From positions 1 through 38,894 of the forward strand of contig JAIROA010000040.1 of NCBI GenBank assembly GCA_031257775.1: DNA of 38,894 bases. Reading direction: 5' to 3'. The position numbers were made by a program, and so were the translations under genes. Positions 26,717 to 33,955 of the stretch are shown piece after piece; positions within the stretch are counted from its first letter, which is position 1, and each line of letters opens with the position of its first letter. The notes beneath the pieces were generated by a model. It worked only from the letters and a program-made list of their open reading frames with translations, was not told where the DNA came from and did not search any database. This DNA comes from Synergistaceae bacterium (GTDB lineage Bacteria; Synergistota; Synergistia; Synergistales; Synergistaceae).

Positions 26717-28807
26717 TCAGTCCTTCCATAACATCCTGTATACCTCTATGTTTCGGAGGACGGCTTTGACGTAGCCCCGGGTTTCCGCGTATCCGATATC
26801 CTCCACCCATTCCGCCATGTCCGATATCGGCTCGGCGCTCCACCTGGCGACGGGCGTCCCGCCTGCGTTGTACGCGGCAAGGGCGCGTGGCGCGTCTTTG
26901 AACCTTGCGAAGAGGCCTGCTAAGTGATTGGCGCCGAGCAGCACGTTACCGCTTACGCTCCTGTAGGAGTCCGCGTCCATGTCTAGCTTCTTCGCTTCCG
27001 CGCGGGCCGTGCCTGGCATGAGCTGCATAAGGCCGTAAGCGCCGGCGGAGCTTGTCACGTCCGGCTCATATAAACTTTCCTGTCTCATAACGCCCCATAT
27101 TATAGCCGATTCGATGCCGGTCCGCCTGGATGCCTCCCTTACCTCCTGCTCGAACGCTTTCGGGAAGTAGGATTTCAATATTTCCGACGAGGCGTACTCG
27201 TCTGCCGGAATTGCCCTCTGGATAGCGCCAAAGCCCCTTGCCGCCGATGAATAGTCCCCTTCCCAGAGAGCGAGGCTTGCGGAGCGGTAAAGGCTTGGAA
27301 TATTTACCTTGCCCACTTGCCCTATATCGCCGGACGATGCCGGCGCCTCTCCGGCAAGCCTCGCGTATGTGACGAAGCCCCACTCCTCAAGCATGTCGCA
27401 GCTTTTATAGCCAGCCGGCACGTCCGCGCTTATGACGCCGCCCATCGGGTCAGCGAGGAATGTATGATATTCCGCCGGGTACCACTCGGCCAGGTTGCGC
27501 TTTGCCGTTTCCGATGCCACAGGGCTTCCGATTTTCTCAAGCGCCCGCGATTGCCAGTACAGGAGCCTCGATGCCAGCTCTCTGTTCCTTATGTCGCGGG
27601 AAAAACCGTTTGACCACTCTTCGTAGGCGGCATTGTAGTTTTTAGCCTTCCAGTGCTTCCATCCGCTCTCCCATCGCGCCGTGGCGGCCTGGTTCGTGCC
27701 GGCGAATTTTGAGTATAGCTCTTCCCGCGCATCGGACGCCGTTTTCCCCTCGCCGAGGCGGATCAAGCCGACGAGCGCGTCCGCCGCCAAGTCTGGGAAG
27801 CCCGTCCTTGCCGAGGTTTTGCGCAAAACATCCAGCACCTCTTTCGTCAGGCCCCGGCTGGCAAGGGCGCTCAGGCGCTGCACGGATCTTTGGGGGAATT
27901 CGTCGCCGGAAAGGGCTATGCCGGACCAAAGGGAGAGGGCAAGCCGGTTTTTCTTCTCGCGGTACGCTGCGTAAGCGTGGTAATAGCGCGCGGCTTCCCC
28001 ATAAACGACGTCTTGAGAGGCCATCTCGAAACGGGACATGGCCGATCCGTATTTTTTATTCAGGTAATCGCTGTAGCCCAAGGCATAATCCGCGGCTGAC
28101 GAGCTTCCTCGCGGAAGCGCCGCGCAGAAGGCAAGGGCCTTCGCGTTCGACGGGGAAGCGGCCAAAAGCTCCGCCGCCTCGTCGGCGTTTACCCCCTTTG
28201 TCTCTATCAGCTGGGCCAGGGCGCTAACCCTCCGCTTTTTGTCGGGGGAGAACTCGAGCATTCTGCGGAACCACTCTTCCGATTCGTCCGTGATCGCGAG
28301 GTCGCGCGAGAGCCTTGCGAGCGCGAAGGCAAGGTAATATTTAAGAGGCCCGGGAGACGCGTTCCACAGCGTCCAAGCGTTTTCGTAAGCCTCGCCCTTC
28401 CTTCCGGTGCGCTCCTGCCCAAGCACGAGCAGCATTCCCGCGTAAGGGCGCAGTTCCTGAGGAAAACCGGCGTCCCCGCTATTCAGCATGTCCTCGAGGA
28501 TCGTCACGCCGTCCGCGTATCGCCCCTGAAGCCAGAGAGCGTTTAAGTAAAGGGATCGATCCCGCGAGGAGATCTGAGGCGCGTCCGCAGAAGAAGCGCC
28601 CCTGTAAATGGAGTCCATGAGGCCCCAGTCGCGCTTCCAGAAAGCACTCCGCATCGGCGCCCCGTCGTCCGCGGACGATGAATGCGGGGCTATGAAGAAA
28701 AAAATCAGCAAAATCAGAAAAAACAGCCGCCGGCTGATGCCGGAAAGAGGGAATATGTCATGGTAAAATTCTTTATGGGATGTTTTGGAAAAGCCCAATA
28801 TAGCCAT
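26717..28807 (-). CDS. Soluble-type lytic transglycosylase (Slt-like)
   Basis: About 696 residues. A signal-anchor (RRLFFLILLIFFFIAPHSSSA) is followed by a long helical region with repeated TPR-like pairs, then the catalytic SLT domain near the C-terminus: SAIIWGVMRQESLYEPDVTSSAGAYGLMQLMPGTA, with the catalytic Glu in RQES. It cleaves peptidoglycan to anhydromuropeptides in the periplasm. It diverges from citG with about 44 bases between starts. ATG 28807 is chosen; the track start 28879 overlaps citG, and a GTG at about 28816-28819 behind AGAAGGG is also possible. Confidence 0.9.
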   Translation of the reverse strand: MAILGFSKTSHKEFYHDIFPLSGISRRLFFLILLIFFFIAPHSSSADDGAPMRSAFWKRDWGLMDSIYRGASSADAPQISSRDRSLYLNALWLQGRYADGVTILEDMLNSGDAGFPQELRPYAGMLLVLGQERTGRKGEAYENAWTLWNASPGPLKYYLAFALARLSRDLAITDESEEWFRRMLEFSPDKKRRVSALAQLIETKGVNADEAAELLAASPSNAKALAFCAALPRGSSSAADYALGYSDYLNKKYGSAMSRFEMASQDVVYGEAARYYHAYAAYREKKNRLALSLWSGIALSGDEFPQRSVQRLSALASRGLTKEVLDVLRKTSARTGFPDLAADALVGLIRLGEGKTASDAREELYSKFAGTNQAATARWESGWKHWKAKNYNAAYEEWSNGFSRDIRNRELASRLLYWQSRALEKIGSPVASETAKRNLAEWYPAEYHTFLADPMGGVISADVPAGYKSCDMLEEWGFVTYARLAGEAPASSGDIGQVGKVNIPSLYRSASLALWEGDYSSAARGFGAIQRAIPADEYASSEILKSYFPKAFEQEVREASRRTGIESAIIWGVMRQESLYEPDVTSSAGAYGLMQLMPGTARAEAKKLDMDADSYRSVSGNVLLGANHLAGLFARFKDAPRALAAYNAGGTPVARWSAEPISDMAEWVEDIGYAETRGYVKAVLRNIEVYRMLWKD

Positions 28808-28851
28808 TACGGTCACCACACCCTTCTGGGAGATACGAGGTACAGTGTACA

Positions 28852-29790
28852 TTGAAAACTCAAAACGAAAATTTTGCAACTGCTATTGGCGCCCTTGCCG
28901 CAATGTCGACTTTCATCGAGATAGCCACGGCGCCAAAGCCGGGCCTTGTGGACTCTTACGGGAATGGCGCTCATAGCGATATGGATTGGGCATTGTTTAT
29001 GGTTAGCGCAAGCGCGCTCGCGCCTTACTGGCCGCAGCAGATTCTGGACGGGATGATTTGCGGGGAAACGGGCCGCTTCGCGGATCTGTTCGGGAAGCTC
29101 AGAGCGCGGGGAATCAAGATGGAGCAGGCCATGCTCAGCGCAACCGGCGGCATCAACACCCATAAGGGCCTCATATTCGCGCTGTCGCTTTTAGCAGGCG
29201 CCGCTGGGGTATGCCTGAACGACGGCGACTGCGCGCCAGAGGAAATCAGGAAAAAATCCTCCGAGATAGCGTATCCGTTTATGGAGGAGGATTTCGAGCG
29301 GATAAAAACCCGCGGTGCCAGGCGCGGCAGGCGCGGCGGGCAGGTCACTCACGGTGAGAAAATATTTTTAAAGCACGGCATAGGCGGCATCAGGAGCGAG
29401 GCGATGAAGGCGTTCCCGTCGCTCGGGCCGTCGCTCGAAGCTTACGAAAAGGCGCTTGGCGCGGGCGCAAGGGCGAACGACGCGGCGCTTTTAGCTCTTT
29501 TGACTCTCATGACCATATGCGAGGACACGAACGTCATACATAGGGCCGGGATAAAGTTCTGGCGCGGCGAGTATTTAAAGAGGGTTAAGGAAACCCTGAA
29601 AAATTTCGATCCCCTCGAAGCCGACTACGGGCCGCTCTTCAGGCTTGACGATTTCCTGGTGAGAAATAACGCGAGCCCCGGCGGCGCGGCGGATCTATTG
29701 TCCTGCACGCTTTTTCTGTATCGCAGTAAAATCCCTGAAAACGTAACGCCGAACGAACCGCCTTTTACGCGCCGCCCTTCAGGCCTTTAG
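28852..29790 (+). CDS. citG: Triphosphoribosyl-dephospho-CoA synthase (CitG/MdcB-like)
   Basis: About 312 residues. CitG motifs are clear: ATAPKPGLVDSYGNGAHSDMD, ATGGINTHKGLIF and, near the end, NNASPGGAADLL. The enzyme makes the prosthetic-group precursor of citrate lyase or malonate decarboxylase acyl carrier proteins. No citrate lyase, malonate decarboxylase or CitX gene is in the window, so its partner lies elsewhere. Start is TTG 28852 with GAGG 11 bases upstream; no ATG fits as well. A degraded repeat of its 3' end lies 76 bases downstream. Confidence 0.88.
   Translation: MKTQNENFATAIGALAAMSTFIEIATAPKPGLVDSYGNGAHSDMDWALFMVSASALAPYWPQQILDGMICGETGRFADLFGKLRARGIKMEQAMLSATGGINTHKGLIFALSLLAGAAGVCLNDGDCAPEEIRKKSSEIAYPFMEEDFERIKTRGARRGRRGGQVTHGEKIFLKHGIGGIRSEAMKAFPSLGPSLEAYEKALGAGARANDAALLALLTLMTICEDTNVIHRAGIKFWRGEYLKRVKETLKNFDPLEADYGPLFRLDDFLVRNNASPGGAADLLSCTLFLYRSKIPENVTPNEPPFTRRPSGL
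29689..29744 (+). repeat. Direct repeat, unit A (inside citG)
   Basis: This 56-base segment of the citG coding end (gcggatctattg...) is repeated with about eight or nine mismatches at 29821-29876. Confidence 0.7.
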
Positions 29791-29820
29791 TTTCAACATT
29801 TAGTTTCAAATAGGCATTCG

Positions 29821-29876
29821 GCGAATCTATTGGCCTGTACGCTTTTTCTGTGTTGTAGTAAAATCCCTGATAACAT
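29821..29876 (+). pseudogene. Remnant of a second citG 3' end (repeat unit B)
   Basis: It aligns without gaps to 29689-29744. In the same frame it reads ANLLACTLFLCCSKIPDN against ADLLSCTLFLYRSKIPEN, so it looks like coding sequence from a diverged citG paralogue or duplicate rather than random similarity. It has no start and lies just upstream of the XRE gene. Confidence 0.6.
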
Positions 29877-29899
29877 GATTCCGGTAGGGGGGCTATGAT

Positions 29900-30241
29900 A
29901 TGAGTTTAGGACGCAGGCTTAGGATTCTGCGGAAAAGCAGCAAGCTCACGCAGCAGGGGCTTGCGGACGCCGCCGAGGTCAGCCGCATATATATTCAGGC
30001 TCTCGAGAGCAACAGGCGCATGCCGTCGATGAAGCTCCTGAACCGGCTTGCGGAAGTGCTTGGCGCGTCGGCGGGCGACATCATGGACGACCTTCCGAAC
30101 AAGGCGGGCAGGGTGCAGCTTGAGGAATTGCTTTCGCCCGGGGAGATGGATGTCTGGTATAGGGACAAAAAACTCACCGATAGGGATCTAAGGCTGACGG
30201 AGAGGGTCATCGCCGCCCTTCTGTACGATCCTGAATCATAG
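29900..30241 (+). CDS. XRE-family HTH regulator
   Basis: 113 residues. The N-terminal 65 form a lambda-repressor-type HTH (LGRRLRILRKSSKLTQQGLADAAEVSRIYIQALESNRRMPSMKLLNRLAEVLG). The C-terminal 45 contain an unusual WYRDKKLTDRDLRLTERVIAALL segment, possibly for dimerisation or protein contact. GGTAGGGGGG precedes the ATG. Spacing of about 26 bases to the radical SAM gene suggests co-transcription. Target genes are unknown. Confidence 0.88.
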   Translation: MSLGRRLRILRKSSKLTQQGLADAAEVSRIYIQALESNRRMPSMKLLNRLAEVLGASAGDIMDDLPNKAGRVQLEELLSPGEMDVWYRDKKLTDRDLRLTERVIAALLYDPES

Positions 30242-30267
30242 AAGCAAGGCATAATGGCGCCTGTTCA

Positions 30268-31287
30268 ATGAAACGGCTCGCTTTTTTTATCCCGTTTCAG
30301 GGCTGCGGGCGGCGATGCGTCTACTGCGACCAGCGGGCGATAACGGGCGTAAGCTCAGGCATGGCAACGCCGGAAGAGGTGAGATCCATCGCGGGGCGTC
30401 AGGTTTTGCCCGTTGAGATTTGCTTCTTTGGCGGCAGCTTCGCGAAAATCGAGCCAGGCCTCATGGAGAGGTATATAGAGGCACTCACGCTTGCGCCGGA
30501 GGGAAGCCGCGTCACGTTCTCATCCTATCCCGGCGACTTTGAGGGCGAGCGCGGCGCGCTCGCGATCGAAACGCTTAAAAAATATCCGATAGGAACGATA
30601 GAGCTGGGCATCCCGTCGCTTGACCCGGCCGTCCTCCGTCAGTGCAATAGGGACGACGATCCCGAGAAAATTAAAAACAGCATAGAGGCCCTGCGGAGCG
30701 CCGGGTTTCATATCGGAGCGCAGACGATGATAGGGCTTCCGGGGCAGACGTTCGAGAGCGCCGTGCGTGACCTTGAAACGATAGCTTCCCTGATGACGGG
30801 CACGAGTGACGCCAGCTCGCCAGGGAGGGTAAATTCTTGCGCTTTGCCCGTTAAGCCGCTGGCTTTAAATCCCAATGCGACGTGGGATTTGAGAATTTAC
30901 CCCTGCCTGGTTCTGCGCGGGACGGAACTGGAATCGCTCTACAGGAGCGGCAAGTACGCGCCGCTTGCTTTAGAGGAAGCCATACGGCAGGCGGGGACTC
31001 TTTTGCGCGTCGCGTCGAGCCTGGGATTCAGCGCTATAAGGGTGGGGCTGCTGGAGTCGGACTCCCTGCGCCGGTCCGTCGTCGCAGGGCCGCATCATCC
31101 GGCTTTTGGCGAACTGGCCCTCTCGGAGAAACTCGCTCTTGAGCTTGCCGCGCAAGACATCCCGTGGAAGATTGGCTCAGGGAAAATATCCCAGCTCACA
31201 GGGCACGGAGGCCGAGGGCTGCGCCGCCTCGCGGAGCTTGCCGGCATCGCTCCTGAAGCTGCCAGGAAATTGCTCACGGTAAGATAA
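30268..31287 (+). CDS. Radical SAM protein (Elp3-like fold)
   Basis: 339 residues. The cluster motif is CxxxCxxC (CGRRCVYC) near the N-terminus, after PFQG. The SAM-binding GGSFAKIEPG and the later IGAQTMIGLPGQTFESAVRDL resemble the Elp3/HemN-like radical SAM group. The C-terminal part (VVAGPHHPAFGELALSEKLAL) is like that in small Elp3-related proteins of anaerobes. The reaction is unknown. It lies between the XRE regulator and manC, with short gaps on both sides. Confidence 0.85.
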   Translation: MKRLAFFIPFQGCGRRCVYCDQRAITGVSSGMATPEEVRSIAGRQVLPVEICFFGGSFAKIEPGLMERYIEALTLAPEGSRVTFSSYPGDFEGERGALAIETLKKYPIGTIELGIPSLDPAVLRQCNRDDDPEKIKNSIEALRSAGFHIGAQTMIGLPGQTFESAVRDLETIASLMTGTSDASSPGRVNSCALPVKPLALNPNATWDLRIYPCLVLRGTELESLYRSGKYAPLALEEAIRQAGTLLRVASSLGFSAIRVGLLESDSLRRSVVAGPHHPAFGELALSEKLALELAAQDIPWKIGSGKISQLTGHGGRGLRRLAELAGIAPEAARKLLTVR

Positions 31288-31308
31288 CACGAAAGGATCG
31301 GTGTCGTT

Positions 31309-32769
31309 GTGATGACGAAAAATGAGCAGAGCGGCCTTTATGCGCTTATCCTGGCCGGCGGCAGCGGGACGCGCCTCTGGCCGCTGTCGAGGGAGGAGAT
31401 GCCAAAGCAGTTTCTTGCGGTCTGCGGGGACGAAAAGACGCTGCTGCAGCGGACGGTGCTTCGCGTCCTGAAGGTCACAGGCGGCGACCGGCTGCGCGTC
31501 GTAGCCTCAGGCAGATGGAGGGCGCTCGTTTCTCATCAGCTCCACTCGATAGGCCTGAATGGCGATTTCATAATCGAGGAGCCGGAGGGCAGAAACACCG
31601 CGCCGGCCATAGCGCTCGGGATGTCCAGCCTGCTTGAGTCAGGCGCTTCTCGGGATGACCTTGTCCTCGTCTGCCCGAGCGATCATCTCATAAAGGACGA
31701 GGATCGTTTCGTCAAAGCCGTCCATGCCGCGACTGAGGCGGCGGAAGCAGGGAATCTCGTCACGTTCGGGATAAAGCCTGTGAGGCCGGATACGGGTTTT
31801 GGCTATATAAAGACCGCGCCGACTGAGCATCTCTGGCTCGCGGCGGAGGAATTCGTGGAAAAACCGGACTTGAATACGGCGGAGCAATATATCGAGCGGG
31901 GCGGGTATTTTTGGAACGGCGGCATTTTCTGCTTCCGCTTCTCCGACATGATAGCGGCCTTCGAGGCATATTTCCCGGAGGGTGCCGCCATATTCACGGC
32001 AAGCGGAGAAGGAAGCCAAAACGGAGAAAATAGCGAAAACCTCGTGACCCGTTTCCTCGCCGCTCCTAAGAGATCCATTGACTACGCCGTGATGGAAAAG
32101 GCCAGAGACATCGCCTGCGTCCCCCTTGACGCCGGCTGGTCCGACGTGGGCTCGTGGGACTCCGTGTTCGAGAATTCCCCGAAGGACGGCTGCGATAACG
32201 CTTCGGCCGGCAACGTATTTCTCAGCGGGAGCAGCGATAATCTGATAGTGGGCTGCGACAGGCTGATTTGCGGCCTGGATCTCGAATCCATGATAGTGGT
32301 CGACACGCCGGACGCCCTTTTTATCTCGCCAAAAGGCTCGTCCCAGAAACTGCGCGGCGTCGTAAAAGACCTCAAGGATTCAGGACGCCCGGAAGTGGAC
32401 GAGTCCCCTATGAGCGCGCGCCCGTGGGGCACGTACCGCGTGCTTTCGAAGGGAGACAGGCAGAAGATAAAGAAGCTGGAGGTCTCGCCCGGCAAACGCC
32501 TCTCGCTCCAGTACCACGTGCACCGCTCCGAACACTGGATAGTGGTGAAGGGCACGGCTTTAGTCACTATATGCGATCACGGCGAGGACGCGAGCGGAAA
32601 GGGAACCTTCGTTCACGAGGGCGAGAGCGTCTTTGTCCCTAAGGGCAAAATCCACCGCCTGGAGAACCCAGGCAAGATCCCGCTTGAGATAATCGAGGTT
32701 CAGATCGGCGAGTACGTGGGAGAGGATGACATAAACAGGGTGGCGGACGATTTCAGGCGGACGGTCTGA
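31309..32769 (+). CDS. manC: Mannose-1-phosphate guanylyltransferase / mannose-6-phosphate isomerase
   Basis: 486 residues, bifunctional type. The pyrophosphorylase domain has LILAGGSGTRLWPLSREEMPKQFL, a binding-site FVEKPD and SIDYAVMEKA. The C-terminal cupin (type II isomerase) has RPWGTYRVL, GKRLSLQYHVHRSEHWIVVKGTALVT and PKGKIHRLENPG. It makes GDP-mannose for surface polysaccharides. Start is GTG 31309 or ATG 31312; the GAAAGGA site fits either. It is the last gene before an AT-rich accessory patch. Confidence 0.95.
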   Translation: MMTKNEQSGLYALILAGGSGTRLWPLSREEMPKQFLAVCGDEKTLLQRTVLRVLKVTGGDRLRVVASGRWRALVSHQLHSIGLNGDFIIEEPEGRNTAPAIALGMSSLLESGASRDDLVLVCPSDHLIKDEDRFVKAVHAATEAAEAGNLVTFGIKPVRPDTGFGYIKTAPTEHLWLAAEEFVEKPDLNTAEQYIERGGYFWNGGIFCFRFSDMIAAFEAYFPEGAAIFTASGEGSQNGENSENLVTRFLAAPKRSIDYAVMEKARDIACVPLDAGWSDVGSWDSVFENSPKDGCDNASAGNVFLSGSSDNLIVGCDRLICGLDLESMIVVDTPDALFISPKGSSQKLRGVVKDLKDSGRPEVDESPMSARPWGTYRVLSKGDRQKIKKLEVSPGKRLSLQYHVHRSEHWIVVKGTALVTICDHGEDASGKGTFVHEGESVFVPKGKIHRLENPGKIPLEIIEVQIGEYVGEDDINRVADDFRRTV

Positions 32770-32885
32770 GAAATATAACGGAAGCGACACCGCTGAAAAA
32801 GACGTCACTAAGCGCCGCTGCGGAATAATGTCCCATATGAAATTTTCAAGGTGCTGTGAAGCCACTCTAGATTAAGTATCATGAG

Positions 32886-32964
32886 GACATTTTTATTGTC
32901 CCGTTACGCCATGACATTATCACTGTCTGGCGACAATTTTTCAGATTAGACACAATTTTCACTG
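32886..32964. mobile_element. IS21-like transposon end remnant (four degenerate terminal repeats)
   Basis: Four related units: GACATTTTTATTGTC (32886), GACATTATCACTGTC (32913), GACAATTTTTCAGAT (32932) and GACACAATTTTCACTG (32949). Arrays of such GACA...TGTC repeats are typical of transposase-binding ends of IS21-type elements. No transposase gene is near, so it is a remnant. The 32770-33064 spacer holds nothing else that I recognise. Confidence 0.45.
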
Positions 32965-33064
32965 CAATACTAAAATTGATGTTGCAGGGTTTATATATTT
33001 CCCAACGGGAGGGCCGCGATGTATAATTGTAAAACATTATCTTACAAAAAGGGGTGCTTGTTCG

Positions 33065-33565
33065 ATGAAATTACAGAAGGTGCTTATTCTCTTGCTGGCC
33101 TTGTGCTTACTGAGATGGGATATAGGCGTGGCGAGTTCCGAACCTGCCCAACCGTCATCAGATGATATCGTCTCTTTTAGCTCGTTTTTAGGGAATTGGG
33201 AAGCGGTTGAAGGGAAAACTTACACGAAATGGGGCGAATTCCTGCCTCTGAACGCAAGCAAAAGTGCATTGAAAATTATCTCGTCAGGTGGCGACAGCGT
33301 CACGATTGATCTTTACGTTTATTACGAAAATGCTAGAAAAAATGCGTGGCAAGGTAGGCGCGGCACGCACAAAGTGGAAATCTCAGCACTTCAGGGCGCA
33401 TTACCCAAAACGATAAGATGGAAAGAGACAAAAGAAATGACAGTTAATGGCAGAAAAACAGCGGACGTGTTATATCGTTATACAATAGAATTTAAAACTC
33501 TAGGCACGGCGTCGATTAGAGTTTTTGACGGTTATTCTGATTCTACTGCCACATTTAAACTTTAA
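33065..33565 (+). CDS. Small secreted protein of unknown function
   Basis: 166 residues with a clear signal peptide (KLQKVLILLLALCLLRWDIGVASSE). The mature part looks beta-rich, beginning SFLGNWEAVEGKTYTKWGEFLPLN, with no motif I recognise. It may be an exported, lipocalin-like or stress-type protein, but that is only a shape guess. Base composition is clearly more AT-rich than the neighbours, and it lies between a transposon-end remnant and a gene fragment, so it is probably acquired. An AAAAGGGG site precedes the ATG. Confidence 0.65.
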   Translation: MKLQKVLILLLALCLLRWDIGVASSEPAQPSSDDIVSFSSFLGNWEAVEGKTYTKWGEFLPLNASKSALKIISSGGDSVTIDLYVYYENARKNAWQGRRGTHKVEISALQGALPKTIRWKETKEMTVNGRKTADVLYRYTIEFKTLGTASIRVFDGYSDSTATFKL

Positions 33566-33694
33566 AAATGAAAATCGACACTTGGGGGAAGGGGGAAACA
33601 TTTTAACGTACTCCCTTTCTCCTTGCAAAGGTTTTACGCGCAAAATCCAGCCATTTTGACGAAATTAGTCGCAGACAAATGGCTTGCGTAAGTG

Positions 33695-33844
33695 TCAGTC
33701 CATAAGTTCACGGTTTTTCTCACGAGAAAAGCCGGAAATTTCCGCTACGGTATCTAAAGACAACCCTGTATTTCTCGCCACGACTTCGGGGGCGATCCCG
33801 TCAGAGAGTAGATTTTTCGCGATCTCTTTTCCCGACTTTGACAG
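33695..33844 (-). pseudogene. C-terminal fragment resembling an Rpn-family nuclease/transposase
   Basis: On the minus strand an open stretch of 49 codons follows an in-frame TAA and reads KSGKEIAKNLLSDGIAPEVVARNTGLS then LDTVAEISGFSREKNRELMD and a stop. The pattern IAKNLLSDGIxPEVVARxTGLS resembles the C-terminal helix-turn-helix-like tail of Rpn recombination-promoting nucleases. Upstream sequence is in another frame (EALQLFCLTHLN), so the gene is broken. In the same 33566-33955 gap is an inverted repeat AGCCATTT/AAATGGCT at 33649/33677, and nothing else clear. Confidence 0.45.
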
Positions 33845-33955
33845 TTAAGATGAGTAAGACAGAACAACTGTAAGGCTTCAGAGATTATGTGGTCTTTGGA
33901 ATTTATACAACGTCCATTAGGTGAAGCGCGCCAAAGTTTTTTGCTCTCCCCGCGC

